The translations under genes and the position numbers were made by a program. 64,000 nucleotides of DNA from an uncultured Lachnospiraceae bacterium (GTDB taxonomy: Bacteria > Bacillota > Clostridia > Lachnospirales > Lachnospiraceae). Shown here piece by piece: positions 29,499-38,138 of this stretch (positions are counted from its first letter, which is position 1; each line of letters starts with the position of its first letter). The stretch is taken from positions 62,001-126,000 of the forward strand of contig CALWBQ010000041.1 in NCBI GenBank assembly GCA_944376125.1, given 5' to 3'. Under the pieces are notes generated by a model that saw only the letters and a list, made by a program, of their open reading frames with translations, was not told the origin of the DNA and did not search any database.

Positions 29499-30314
29499 AT
29501 GAAGCAAAATCAAGTTCAGCAAAAAGCCATCCAGCTTGGAACCCACGGAGAGAATTACGGGAGCTGGATGTCAAACCCTGTTTTCTATGTAACAGGCGCC
29601 CTTTTGACACTGTTCGCGGTGCTGGCCGTGCTGTCATTTGCGGTATTCCGCATCATGGCGCTGGGCGTGGTGTTCACGGCTGCCGCACTTCTTTTATTGG
29701 TGCTGCTGGGCTGGATCACCTGGATCCGACGGCAGTATGCCTTCGGGGGCGGCGGCATGATGGACCGGACCCACCTGGCCGTCCTTTCCCATCTGGATTT
29801 TGACGGCCAGGGGCAGCTTCTGGATGTGGGCTGCGGCTCCGGGCCCCTGTCCATCCGGGCGGCTCTCACCTGGCAGACGGCCCGAGTGATGGGCATTGAC
29901 TGCTGGGGCGCAGACTTTGGCTACAGCCAGACCATATGCGAGAAAAACGCCGCCAGCGAGGGCGTCGGCTCCCGGTGCGTGTTCCAGCACGGGGACGCCA
30001 GCAAGCTGGACTTCCCCGACGAGTGTTTCGATGCCGTGGTGAGCAACTACGTCTATCACAACATCATGGGGTCGGACAAGCGGGCTCTGCTGCTGGAGAC
30101 CCTGCGCGTGCTGAAAAAAGGCGGGGTCTTTGCCCTCAATGACGATATGAAGCTCCGGATGTATGGGGATATGGAAGCCTTCGCCCAGGAACTGCGAGAT
30201 ATGGGCTATCAGGATGTGCGGCTCATCGACACGGCCCAGGAGGTCTTCGGTTCCCGCCAGCGGGCGGCCCTGATGATGCTGGGCAATTCCCGGATGCTGG
30301 CGGGGCGCAAATAG
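29499..30314 (+). CDS. Membrane-anchored class I SAM-dependent methyltransferase
   Basis: 271 residues. Two hydrophobic segments at about 29-70 (ALLTLFAVLAVLSFAVF and VVFTAAALLLLVLLGWI) precede a Rossmann methyltransferase domain: motif I LLDVGCGSGPLSIRAA, an acidic loop near MGIDCWGADFG, and FDAVVSNYVYHNIMG. Substrate unknown. Start 29499 gives AAGGAG proper spacing; ATG 29493 is too close. Codon use is more GC-rich than its neighbours, hinting at transfer. It is controlled from its own promoter and palindrome and faces murQ tail to tail. Confidence 0.85.
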   Translation: MKQNQVQQKAIQLGTHGENYGSWMSNPVFYVTGALLTLFAVLAVLSFAVFRIMALGVVFTAAALLLLVLLGWITWIRRQYAFGGGGMMDRTHLAVLSHLDFDGQGQLLDVGCGSGPLSIRAALTWQTARVMGIDCWGADFGYSQTICEKNAASEGVGSRCVFQHGDASKLDFPDECFDAVVSNYVYHNIMGSDKRALLLETLRVLKKGGVFALNDDMKLRMYGDMEAFAQELRDMGYQDVRLIDTAQEVFGSRQRAALMMLGNSRMLAGRK

Positions 30315-30322
30315 ACCTTTAT

Positions 30323-31213
30323 CTACTGAATCGCTCTCCTCACATTCCCTTTCGCCTCATCCAACAGCTTCAGGGCCGCTTCTCTTCCCACCTGCTTTTT
30401 GTACATCACGATGGCAGCGGCCACGCTGGCACCGGATTCATCGTAGAGGCGATCCGTCTCCTCGTCGGTGATCCCCAGAATATCCTTCAGCATGTTTTTC
30501 ATTCTCTCTACTAGCTTCTTATTTCTCGGCTGAACATATACCATATAGTTGTCGAACACCCGGCCGGAGCGGATCATGGCCCCGGTTGACAGCATGTTCA
30601 TAACCATTTTTTCTATGGTGCCGCCCTTCATCCGGGTGGATCCGCTGATCACCTCTGGTCCGGCCACCGGGGCGATGCAGATCCCGGCCACCTGGCTCAT
30701 GCGGCTGTCTTTGTTGCAGCAAATAGCGATGGTCCTGGCCCCCAGGGAAGCCGCATATGCGAGGGCAGCCGTAGTGTAGGGGGTATTGCCGCTGGCGGCA
30801 GAGCCGATCAGAATGTCCCTTTTCCCGAAATGGATAGCCTTCAGATCCTCTATGGCCAGCTCTTCTCTGTCCTCAGCCCCCTCGATGGAGCGGAACATAG
30901 CTTCCTTTCCTCCGCAGACGATCCCTACGATCCGGTCTGGATCCGCATTAAACGTGGGTACCAGCTCTACTCCGTCGATAACGCCGTAGCGCCCGGAGGA
31001 TCCGGCACCTATGGTAACGATCCTTCCCCCGTTCTGGTAGGTCTCCGCCAGAGCGTCGATGGCCCGGGCAATGTGAGGGATTTCTTTTTCAATCGCTTCC
31101 GGGACCTTCTTGTCCTCTTCATTGATAATCCGGCAAATTTCCTGAGAACTTAGCTCATCAATTCCCCTGGATGACTGATTGTTGGATTCCGTGGTAATGT
31201 ATTCTGTTTTCAT
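30323..31213 (-). CDS. murQ: N-acetylmuramic acid 6-phosphate etherase
   Basis: 296 residues, the usual MurQ length. The SIS-domain signature GAGSSGRYGVIDGVELVPTF, then GGKEAMFRSIEGAEDREE, and GPEVISGSTRMKGGT are diagnostic. It removes the lactyl ether from MurNAc-6-phosphate to give GlcNAc-6-phosphate and D-lactate, a step in cell-wall sugar recovery. It follows the PTS genes at 22 nt, which points to MurNAc or a MurNAc-containing sugar as the PTS substrate. Confidence 0.95.
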   Translation of the reverse strand: MKTEYITTESNNQSSRGIDELSSQEICRIINEEDKKVPEAIEKEIPHIARAIDALAETYQNGGRIVTIGAGSSGRYGVIDGVELVPTFNADPDRIVGIVCGGKEAMFRSIEGAEDREELAIEDLKAIHFGKRDILIGSAASGNTPYTTAALAYAASLGARTIAICCNKDSRMSQVAGICIAPVAGPEVISGSTRMKGGTIEKMVMNMLSTGAMIRSGRVFDNYMVYVQPRNKKLVERMKNMLKDILGITDEETDRLYDESGASVAAAIVMYKKQVGREAALKLLDEAKGNVRRAIQ

Positions 31214-31235
31214 AGCTTCTATTCCTTCCTGTTCC

Positions 31236-31727
31236 TTACTCTTTCACCGCAGCTTTGATATATTCAGAAATACTCTGGTCCGATTCTGTGGGAAGCATCT
31301 GCGCCGTGATCCGTATTCCCATCCGCATCATCCCGTTGATCTGTTCAATATCCGCTTTTGTGAGGGCCACTGATTTTTTGATCGGCACCCCACCGTGCTT
31401 CTGAGACACATTTCCCACATTGATATGGGTCAGCTTTAACCCTTTTTCCACACAATAGGCGGCATCTTTCACATTCTGGAAGATCAGGAATACCCGGTCA
31501 TCATCATATGCACCATTGCCGATTTTTTCTACCGCTTTGTTTCTCGATAAGATGGACAACTTCACCCCTGCCGGCTTCGATATTTTCAGCGCGGCGATGA
31601 TCATGTCGTCCCTGACGGCCTCGTCATTGGCTACGATAATCCTGGAAGCCCCCACTGTGTTTGTCCACACCATAGCCACCTGGCCATGGATCAGTCTTTC
31701 GTCGATCCTTACGTGAACGATTGCCAT
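31236..31727 (-). CDS. PTS mannose/fructose/sorbose family IIB component
   Basis: 163 residues. AIVHVRIDERLIHGQVAMVW at the N-terminus carries the phosphorylatable His14 in LIHGQV. It passes phosphate from IIA to the incoming sugar. Start 31727 gives the conserved N-terminus; the longer frame to 31808 overlaps the IID gene and is not supported. It is encoded between IID and murQ. No IIA gene is present, so IIA must come from elsewhere. Confidence 0.9.
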   Translation of the reverse strand: MAIVHVRIDERLIHGQVAMVWTNTVGASRIIVANDEAVRDDMIIAALKISKPAGVKLSILSRNKAVEKIGNGAYDDDRVFLIFQNVKDAAYCVEKGLKLTHINVGNVSQKHGGVPIKKSVALTKADIEQINGMMRMGIRITAQMLPTESDQSISEYIKAAVKE

Positions 31728-31749
31728 ATTCCTTCTCTCCTTTATCTCG

Positions 31750-32556
31750 TTATACCCCGAAAATCCGTCCCAGGTTTCCCAGGACCATTCCCAAGGCCAG
31801 CAGAACAAAAATCAGTCTGGTTGAATTCATTTTCTTTTTGCCCAGCAGCCAGTAGGAAAACAGGACGATCACCAGCGGAATCAGCTTCGGCATCATGGTG
31901 TCCAGATAACTCTGGACAGAGAGGGTCGCCTCCCCTACCACAAATTCCAGATCCAGAGAGTACGTGACCACCGACGCCACAAGACCTCCTACAACTGTCA
32001 GTCCCAGAATAGAGGCGCATTCTGTAATGGGTGCGATCCGGTCGGCAAATTCTGACGCCAGTTTCTTTCCCTGAGAATACCCCAGAAATGTAAATTTATA
32101 TCTGGTAAAAATGATAAACAGACCGGTAATGATGGGAATCAAAAGCCCGAAAGGCACGCCGTCCAGCGCAAAATAGGAGGCGATGGAGAAGAATACCGCC
32201 CTGTAAATGGCCAGGAAAATCGTGTCTCCCACTCCTGCAAAGGGCCCCATCAGTCCGGATTTCATTGCCATGACCATATCCTTGGACTCCGCCCCCAGTT
32301 CTTCCTGGAGAGCCAGATCCGCACCCATGATGAGGTGAGACATGGCCGGGGTCGTGTTGAAATAGCCGGACTCTGCCCGCAGCATTTCTTTCATTTTTTC
32401 CGGATCATCCCCGTACAGCTCTTTCATCGCCGGCCACACAACCCATCCGTAGCCGCTCCCCTGCATGGTTTCATAGTTCCAGCTCCACTGGAAGGGAAAC
32501 ATATTGCGCCAGCATACCTTCTGAAGGGTCTTTTTTGACAACTGTCTACTCATCAA
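31750..32556 (-). CDS. PTS mannose/fructose/sorbose family IID component
   Basis: 268 residues of the EIID family: the N-terminal SKKTLQKVCWRNMFPFQWSW and GLMGPFAGVGDTIFLAIYR are typical. Most of the protein is membrane-associated through C-terminal helices (VIVLFSYWLLGKKKMNSTRL region). It forms the sugar channel with IIC. It overlaps the IIC gene by 11 nt, so the two are translationally coupled. Confidence 0.9.
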   Translation of the reverse strand: MMSRQLSKKTLQKVCWRNMFPFQWSWNYETMQGSGYGWVVWPAMKELYGDDPEKMKEMLRAESGYFNTTPAMSHLIMGADLALQEELGAESKDMVMAMKSGLMGPFAGVGDTIFLAIYRAVFFSIASYFALDGVPFGLLIPIITGLFIIFTRYKFTFLGYSQGKKLASEFADRIAPITECASILGLTVVGGLVASVVTYSLDLEFVVGEATLSVQSYLDTMMPKLIPLVIVLFSYWLLGKKKMNSTRLIFVLLALGMVLGNLGRIFGV

Positions 32557-33343
32557 TCTCTACCTCCTCGTCATCCACGGAAGCAGCAGCCGGAGCCGCT
32601 TTCAAATTTGCAATGGAATGGTAATGGATCAGGGCCAGGGCAGTGCCTATGATGGCCACGGCCAGGATCGTAAAGATCGAATCTCCGTATGCCAGCAAAA
32701 CAAATCCCAGCAGGAAGTACGCCAGATACTTTTTAAACGGCAGGTATTTCAGCAGAATCGCAATGCCCATGGCTGGAAGAATCTTTCCGGCGGCCTGCAG
32801 CCCTGACATGATCCACTCAGGGATCACAGCGTTGATGGCGCTCACTACCGCTTCGCCAAACACCAGGCCGACAAACACCGGGAATACTCTGGAAAGGATC
32901 CAGGTGGCGCCTCCGGCAGCGTGGGCGATGGTAACCTTCCGATAATCCAGGGTTTCAATGCAGCGGTCCATGTAATGTTTGCAGATCGAGTGGCTCATTC
33001 TGGCCAGGATATCCAGCTGAGTCAGCAGAAGCGCTATGGGAATCGCCAGCCCGATCCCGTAATCCGCGCCGTTCCCGGAAATCACTGCGTACGCCGTTCC
33101 CATAATCGACGCAGAAAAATAATCCGGTATGGTTGCTCCCCCATAATGTGCAATTCCCAGGGACATCAGCTGAAGTGTCGCCCCCACAATCAGCCCTGTC
33201 TGAATATCCCCCAAAACTAGTCCAGTAAGCGTTCCGGAAAACAGCGGCGAATAAAACCCCATCTGTACCGAATACTGATCCAACACGCCCAGAGTCGTTA
33301 TACACAGGATCAGTATCAAAGCCATTACTGAAATTTCTGTCAT
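32546..33343 (-). CDS. PTS mannose/fructose/sorbose family IIC component
   Basis: 265 residues, multi-pass. Family features: YSVQMGFYSPLFSGTLTGLV near the N-terminus and QTGLIVGATLQLMSLGIAHY. The tail is acidic (VDDEEVEIDE). It is the first gene of the unit IIC-IID-IIB-murQ, with its promoter at 33422-33449 between two identical palindromes. Confidence 0.9.
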   Translation of the reverse strand: MTEISVMALILILCITTLGVLDQYSVQMGFYSPLFSGTLTGLVLGDIQTGLIVGATLQLMSLGIAHYGGATIPDYFSASIMGTAYAVISGNGADYGIGLAIPIALLLTQLDILARMSHSICKHYMDRCIETLDYRKVTIAHAAGGATWILSRVFPVFVGLVFGEAVVSAINAVIPEWIMSGLQAAGKILPAMGIAILLKYLPFKKYLAYFLLGFVLLAYGDSIFTILAVAIIGTALALIHYHSIANLKAAPAAASVDDEEVEIDE

Positions 33344-33408
33344 ACCAATACCTCCTTCGCCTTCACACGATTCAATTAATATATACTATTGGGCCGGCAT
33401 TTCAACAG

Positions 33409-33422
33409 TAAATATATATTTA
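33409..33422. promoter_or_regulatory. Palindromic operator, copy 1 (PTS promoter, downstream side)
   Basis: TAAATATATATTTA, a 14-bp perfect palindrome that abuts the -10 of the leftward PTS promoter. An identical copy lies 44 bp away, about four helical turns. The neighbouring GntR/UTRA protein is the obvious candidate to bind both. Confidence 0.6.
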
Positions 33423-33449
33423 TAATACCATAATCCGCTGTTTTGTCAA
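33422..33449 (-). promoter_or_regulatory. Promoter of the PTS-murQ operon
   Basis: Minus strand: -35 TTGACA (33449-33444), 16-bp spacer, -10 TATTAT (33427-33422). It is bracketed by the two TAAATATATATTTA palindromes, a layout that suits repression by a looping or cooperative dimer. Confidence 0.8.
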
Positions 33450-33452
33450 CAA

Positions 33453-33466
33453 TAAATATATATTTA
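33453..33466. promoter_or_regulatory. Palindromic operator, copy 2 (upstream of the -35)
   Basis: Second TAAATATATATTTA, three bases upstream of the leftward -35. It also lies about 26 bp before the rightward -10 TATAAT (33492-33497) of the gntR gene, so one protein could control both directions. Confidence 0.6.
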
Positions 33467-33510
33467 TCTTTAATTTTTTTATTCTTTATGGTATAATGTT
33501 TGCGAAAGCA

Positions 33511-33670
33511 ATGAGCAGTGCGTCAAATGATAGCAGGCGGCTGCGCGGCGTTTACGCAGAAGCAGCCCATCTGCTATCATTTGGCATAGGGCGAAAGCCC
33601 GCAAGCGAGATGAAGCGCAGCGGAATCGAGCACACTGCTGCGGCTTCTGCCTTCACCACAGAAGCCTGCA
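33511..33670 (+). ncRNA. Highly structured leader or repeat element before gntR
   Basis: Several nested helices are visible. AGCAGTG (514-520 in the 33 kb block) pairs with CACTGCT at 33633-33639. CAAATGATAGCAG (33524-33536) pairs with CTGCTATCATTTG (33571-33583), 13 bp perfect, continued by GGCTGC/GCAGCC. GGGC-GAAA-GCCC (33589-33600) is a GNRA tetraloop hairpin. GGCTTCTG (33642-33649) pairs with CAGAAGCC (33659-33666). It lies between the gntR -10 at 33492 and its ATG, so it would be in the 5' leader. It matches no riboswitch class I know; a dispersed intergenic repeat is equally possible. Confidence 0.5.
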
Positions 33671-33694
33671 GAATCAACCGAACAGGAGGAGTGT

Positions 33695-34483
33695 ATGGGA
33701 AAAATGACAAAATCCAAGGCCATTGTCCTGTATTTTCAAAAGGAGATACAAAACGAAACCTACAAAGAGAACGAGCCTCTGCCGCCGGAACCGTGGATCT
33801 GCGAAGAATTTGACTCCAGCCATATGACGGTCACAAAGGCGATGAATGAGCTGGCGGCAAACGGATATATCAAGCGGATCCCCGGAAACGGATCCTTTGT
33901 TTCTCATGACTACAAACGGTCTATCAACAAAGCCCTGACAATGTCAGAGAGCTTCACTGAGCTGGTCAGGCGCTCCGGGCAGAGGCCGCGAACAGAGCTG
34001 ATCAAGTACAGTCTGATCAAATGCTCCGATGCGGCGGAGACGAAGAACTTTTTCTCTCCTTCAGAGAAATATATCCACCATTTTATTCGGGGGCGCTATG
34101 CCAACGACAAGCTGGTCTGTATCAGCTATACCTACGTATCTTCCATCATCATCCCCAATATCGAGATCAGCAGGCTGGAAGATTCCTTCACCAAATATAC
34201 CCAGGAGCTGGGCATTGTCAGATCCAGCGGCCACATGGAGCTCTGCGCCAAGCTGCCGACAGACCAGCAGGCCAAGCTCATCGGCACCAAAAATATCCCT
34301 CTGTTAAAGCAGTCCATCTACTGGTACAGCAACGGGCAGCCAATGGAGGTCACATTCCACTATTTCATCGGGGATCAGTATTCCGTCACCCAGGATTTCG
34401 CCCTGAAATACAATGCCGACGGGACTGCCGATAAAACAATTCTAAATGGGAATCAAAAACAGAGAAATCAAGTAAACGAATAA
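33695..34483 (+). CDS. GntR family regulator with UTRA domain
   Basis: 262 residues. The N-terminal winged helix includes KAIVLYFQKEIQNETYKENE, EEFDSSHMTVTKAMNELAANG and KRIPGNGSFVS, typical of the HutC/UTRA branch. The C-terminal UTRA ligand domain follows (about 80-245). Such proteins sense sugar phosphates (for example GlcNAc-6-P by NagR). Position opposite the PTS-murQ operon suggests it represses that operon and responds to MurNAc-6-P or GlcNAc-6-P. Ribosome binding site is AGGAGGAG. The methyltransferase gene follows at 20 nt. Confidence 0.88.
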   Translation: MGKMTKSKAIVLYFQKEIQNETYKENEPLPPEPWICEEFDSSHMTVTKAMNELAANGYIKRIPGNGSFVSHDYKRSINKALTMSESFTELVRRSGQRPRTELIKYSLIKCSDAAETKNFFSPSEKYIHHFIRGRYANDKLVCISYTYVSSIIIPNIEISRLEDSFTKYTQELGIVRSSGHMELCAKLPTDQQAKLIGTKNIPLLKQSIYWYSNGQPMEVTFHYFIGDQYSVTQDFALKYNADGTADKTILNGNQKQRNQVNE

Positions 34484-34503
34484 ACATTGGAAAGGATTTC
34501 ACT

Positions 34504-35235
34504 ATGAAAGAAAACCGATATGACAATGAAGAATTTTTCAGGAAATACAGCGAGATGAACCGGTCCGTCCTGGGGCTGAAGGGAGCCGGCGAATGGAAGG
34601 CCCTTGAAAAGATCCTGCCGGACTTTTCCGGAAAAACCGTCCTGGATCTGGGCTGCGGATACGGCTGGCACTGCAGATATGCGGCGGAGCACGGCGCGTC
34701 ACGCGTTCTCGGCATCGATATCTCCCGGAGGATGCTGGAGACGGCAAAGGAGAAAAACAGCGCCGGCCAGATCGAATACTGTCAGGCAGCCATGGAAGAT
34801 CTGAGTTTCCCCGACGGCAGTTTTGACATTGTCTTCAGCTCCCTGGCCTTCCACTATGTAAAAGATTTCGAACCCCTGGCGGCCAGCATCAGCCGATGGC
34901 TGACTCCGGGCGGCTCCTTTGTCTTTTCTGTAGAGCACCCAGTATTTACCGCTTACGGAAGCCAGGACTGGTATTACGATGAAAATGGAAACATCCTTCA
35001 CTTTCCAGTGGACCGCTACTATTACGAGGGGGAGCGTCAGGCCATCTTTCTGGGAGAGCGGGTGACCAAATACCACCGCACTCTGACCACCTACCTCTCC
35101 GCGCTGCTGGACAACGGCTTTGAGCTGCGCCGCGTCGTAGAGCCCCAGCCCCCGGAGGAGATGATGGATATCCCCGGGATGCAGGATGAGATGCGGCGCC
35201 CCATGATGCTGCTGGTGGGGGCTGTGAAAAGGTGA
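34504..35235 (+). CDS. Class I SAM-dependent methyltransferase
   Basis: 243 residues, cytosolic. Motif I VLDLGCGYGWHCRYAAEHGA, acidic post-motif VLGIDISRRMLETAKEKN, and FDIVFSSLAFHYVKDFE are typical of Methyltransf_11/25. C-terminal half contains YYEGERQAIF and TKYHRTLTTYLSALLDNGFE. The substrate is unknown. It is cotranscribed with gntR (20 nt gap) and meets metA tail to tail. Confidence 0.88.
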   Translation: MKENRYDNEEFFRKYSEMNRSVLGLKGAGEWKALEKILPDFSGKTVLDLGCGYGWHCRYAAEHGASRVLGIDISRRMLETAKEKNSAGQIEYCQAAMEDLSFPDGSFDIVFSSLAFHYVKDFEPLAASISRWLTPGGSFVFSVEHPVFTAYGSQDWYYDENGNILHFPVDRYYYEGERQAIFLGERVTKYHRTLTTYLSALLDNGFELRRVVEPQPPEEMMDIPGMQDEMRRPMMLLVGAVKR

Positions 35236-35244
35236 TCTGCCTCT

Positions 35245-36159
35245 TCACTCCTCCTCCAGAATATAGGGCGTTACCTGGTAGACATAGAAATTGAGCCAGT
35301 TGCTGTACAGGGTATTGGCCGTGCTGCGCCACATCAGGGGCGGGACGGAGAAGGGATCATTGTCTACATAGTAGTTCACAGGAACCGCTGGGTTGAGCCC
35401 CTTATTTAAATCCCGGTGGTACTCGTTATTGAGGGTCATCCTGTCGTATTCCGGATGGCCCTGGACAAAGATCTGGCTGCCGTCCCCGTTCATCACCAGA
35501 AAGATTCCGGCCTCATCCGACTCGGCCACGATCTTCAGCTCCGGGTGCTTCTCAATATCCTTTCTCCGCACCTCTGTGTACCTGGAATGGGGTGCCAGAA
35601 AATAGTCATTGAAGCTCCTGACCAGGGGGACTTTTCTGTCCAGGACCTTATGATTGTACACGCCGGACAGCTTCCCTCTCCGCTCATATTTGGGGATGCC
35701 GTAATGGTAGTACAGCCCTGCCTGAGCCCCCCAGCAGATGTGCATAGTGGAAGTCACATGGGTCTTGCTCCACTCCATAATCATCATCAGTTCCGGCCAG
35801 TAATTGACCTCCTCAAACTCCAAATGTTCCACCGGGGCCCCGGTGATAATCAGGCCGTCGTAGTGGTTCCGGCGAACCGCATCAAAGGTCACGTAAAACT
35901 TGTTCAGATGGCTGGCAGACGTGTTTTTTGACACATGGGTAGACATCATCAGAAACGTGCAGTCGATCTGCAGCGGCGTGTTGGACAGCGCCCGCAGAAG
36001 CTGTGTCTCCGTGTCTTCCTTTATCGGCATCAGGTTCAGGATCAGGATCTCCAGCGGGCGGATATCCTGGCTCAGCGCCCTGTCCTCATCCATAACAAAT
36101 ATATTTTCTGATTCCAGCACGGCTCTTGCCGGCAGATCATTCTGTACCTTGATAGGCAT
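35245..36159 (-). CDS. metAA: Homoserine O-acetyltransferase, MetA type
   Basis: 304 residues of the MetA family. Catalytic Cys142 is in HICWGAQAG, His235 and Glu237 in QGHPEYDR. Residue 111, which sets acyl-CoA choice, is Glu ([10 protein letters not shown]). Glu111 is the acetyl-CoA form and Gly111 the succinyl-CoA form, so this enzyme should make O-acetyl-homoserine for methionine synthesis. It overlaps the end of ligA by 23 nt. The start follows GGAGAAG inside ligA. No SAM riboswitch is seen before it. Confidence 0.93.
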   Translation of the reverse strand: MPIKVQNDLPARAVLESENIFVMDEDRALSQDIRPLEILILNLMPIKEDTETQLLRALSNTPLQIDCTFLMMSTHVSKNTSASHLNKFYVTFDAVRRNHYDGLIITGAPVEHLEFEEVNYWPELMMIMEWSKTHVTSTMHICWGAQAGLYYHYGIPKYERRGKLSGVYNHKVLDRKVPLVRSFNDYFLAPHSRYTEVRRKDIEKHPELKIVAESDEAGIFLVMNGDGSQIFVQGHPEYDRMTLNNEYHRDLNKGLNPAVPVNYYVDNDPFSVPPLMWRSTANTLYSNWLNFYVYQVTPYILEEE

Positions 36160-38128
36160 CGTCTTCTTCTCCCTTCATCATCTGTAAAAACTCTTCTTCT
36201 GAAATAATGGGGATCCCCAGCTCCTTCGCTTTTTTATTTTTCGAGGAGTTTGATGCAGTATCATTGTTGATCAGGTACGTGGTTTTAGCCGTTACAGAAC
36301 CGGTGGCCTTTCCCCCTTCCGCCTCGATCGCTGCCTGCAGTTCTTTCCGATTTGCAAAGTGATTTACCGTTCCTGTTATGACAAACGTCATCCCCTCCAG
36401 GCGGCCTCCCTCTGCTGACACCGTCTCTTTTTCAATCTCTAATTCTTTCAAAAGATGGTTTACAATTTCATTGTTTTTTTCATTTTTAAAATAATCAATC
36501 CAAGCCTGAGCCAGCACATCCCCGATTCCATCGGCCGCAGTCAGCTCTCCGGCATCTGCGCGGCGCATAGCATCAAAATCATATTGGAAATGACGGCACA
36601 GTACCTTGGCATTTGCCAGCCCGATGCCGGCAATTCCAAGTCCGTAAATCAGCCTCGGCAGTGTTGTCCTGGATGCCCTTCTGATGGATTCGATCAGGTT
36701 GTCATAGGACTTCTGGCCAAATCCCTCCATCTGGACAATTTCATCTTTATGCCGGTCCAGGTGGAAGATATCGGCGTACTCATGGATGAAACCGGCTCCG
36801 ATAAACTTTTCCAGGGTGGCCTCTGAGAGGCCGTCAATATTAAGGGCGTCCCGGCTGACCAGCAGAGTAAAGCTCTTGATCCGTTTTGCCTGGCAGTCAG
36901 GGTTGGTACAGTACAGGGATTTTACGTCGTTGACCTGCCGGATCTCCGCCCTGCCGCCGCAGACCGGACATACCTCTGGGATCTTTACGGACCCGCTTCT
37001 GGTCAGGTTTTCCGCGATCTGAGGGATAATCATATTGGCCTTGTAGACGGTGATCCGGTCTCCCTCTCCCAGTTCAAGAGCCTGGAGGATACTGATATTG
37101 TGAACGCTGGCGCGGCTCACTGTGGTTCCCTCCAGTTCCACCGGCTCAAATACTGCCACAGGATTAATCAGTCCTGTCCTGGAAGGGCTCCATTCGATAT
37201 AGCGCAGCGTAGTCTCCCGCACTTCATCCGCCCACTTAAAAGCGATGGAATTGCGGGGGAATTTTGCCGTTCTCCCCAGGCTGTCCCCATAGGCAATGTC
37301 ATCATACAGCAGTACCAGGCCATCGGAAGGGATATCATTTTCGGCCACAGCCTTCCCAAACCACTTAACGGTTTCTTCCAGATTCTCAGCCGTCACTTCC
37401 CGATATTCCACCACTTCAAATCCCTGGGATCTGAGCCATTCAAACTGATTTTTCCGGGAATTTTGAAAATCTACCCCATCTGCTCTGACCAGGGCAAAGG
37501 CCAGGAAATTTACATTTCTCTCCGCAGTGATCTGGCTGTTTAGCTGGCGCACAGAGCCGCTGCACAGATTGCGGGGATTTTTATATTTTGCATCCACATC
37601 CTCGATCTCTTCATTAATGCGCTCAAAGTCCGAGTACCGGATCACAGCTTCTCCTCTCAGAACCAGTTGTCCCTGGTATGCAATATTTAAAGGAATATTG
37701 GCAAACACTCTGGCATTGTTGGTGATAACCTCCCCGATTTCTCCATTTCCCCGGGTAACCGCCTTAGCAAGAGTGCCGTTTTCATAGGTGAGAACAATAG
37801 TCAGTCCGTCCATTTTCCAGGACAAAAGCCCTCTCTGGTCACCCAGCCATTCCTTGAGCTCTTCGACACTTTTCGTCTTATCCAAAGAAAGCATCGGTGA
37901 CTCATGTGCCTCTTTGGGGAGCTCTGACAGCACCTGATACCCTACATTCTGGGTAGGACTGGAAGATAAAATAATCCCAGTCTTTTTCTCTAATTCTGCC
38001 AGTTCGTCATAGAGCCGGTCGTAATCGTAATTGCTCATAATCTCCCGGCTTTCCTGGTAATATGCCTTCCCTGCTTCTGACAGGACGGCGATCAGTTCTT
38101 TCATTCTCTCTATAGGCGTCTGATCCAT
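36137..38128 (-). CDS. ligA: NAD-dependent DNA ligase
   Basis: 663 residues. Adenylation domain with active-site Lys105 in [11 protein letters not shown] (KxDG); N-terminal Ia region [23 protein letters not shown] domain; a four-Cys zinc finger (CPVCGG and CTNPDC); helix-hairpin-helix repeats and a C-terminal BRCT domain ([20 protein letters not shown]). It seals nicks in replication and repair. I prefer the start at 38128; a longer frame to 38179 overlaps the pseudouridine synthase. The sequence departs from typical LigA around the active site (SWKMDG rather than xxKIDG), so a second ligase in this genome is possible. Confidence 0.92.
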   Translation of the reverse strand: MDQTPIERMKELIAVLSEAGKAYYQESREIMSNYDYDRLYDELAELEKKTGIILSSSPTQNVGYQVLSELPKEAHESPMLSLDKTKSVEELKEWLGDQRGLLSWKMDGLTIVLTYENGTLAKAVTRGNGEIGEVITNNARVFANIPLNIAYQGQLVLRGEAVIRYSDFERINEEIEDVDAKYKNPRNLCSGSVRQLNSQITAERNVNFLAFALVRADGVDFQNSRKNQFEWLRSQGFEVVEYREVTAENLEETVKWFGKAVAENDIPSDGLVLLYDDIAYGDSLGRTAKFPRNSIAFKWADEVRETTLRYIEWSPSRTGLINPVAVFEPVELEGTTVSRASVHNISILQALELGEGDRITVYKANMIIPQIAENLTRSGSVKIPEVCPVCGGRAEIRQVNDVKSLYCTNPDCQAKRIKSFTLLVSRDALNIDGLSEATLEKFIGAGFIHEYADIFHLDRHKDEIVQMEGFGQKSYDNLIESIRRASRTTLPRLIYGLGIAGIGLANAKVLCRHFQYDFDAMRRADAGELTAADGIGDVLAQAWIDYFKNEKNNEIVNHLLKELEIEKETVSAEGGRLEGMTFVITGTVNHFANRKELQAAIEAEGGKATGSVTAKTTYLINNDTASNSSKNKKAKELGIPIISEEEFLQMMKGEEDDAYQGTE

Positions 38129-38138
38129 AACTGGTTTA

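Noticed and set aside
29389..29637. 82-residue minus-strand ORF over the methyltransferase start
   Set aside because: Shadow of the plus-strand gene; composition follows the opposite frame and no ribosome binding site is present.
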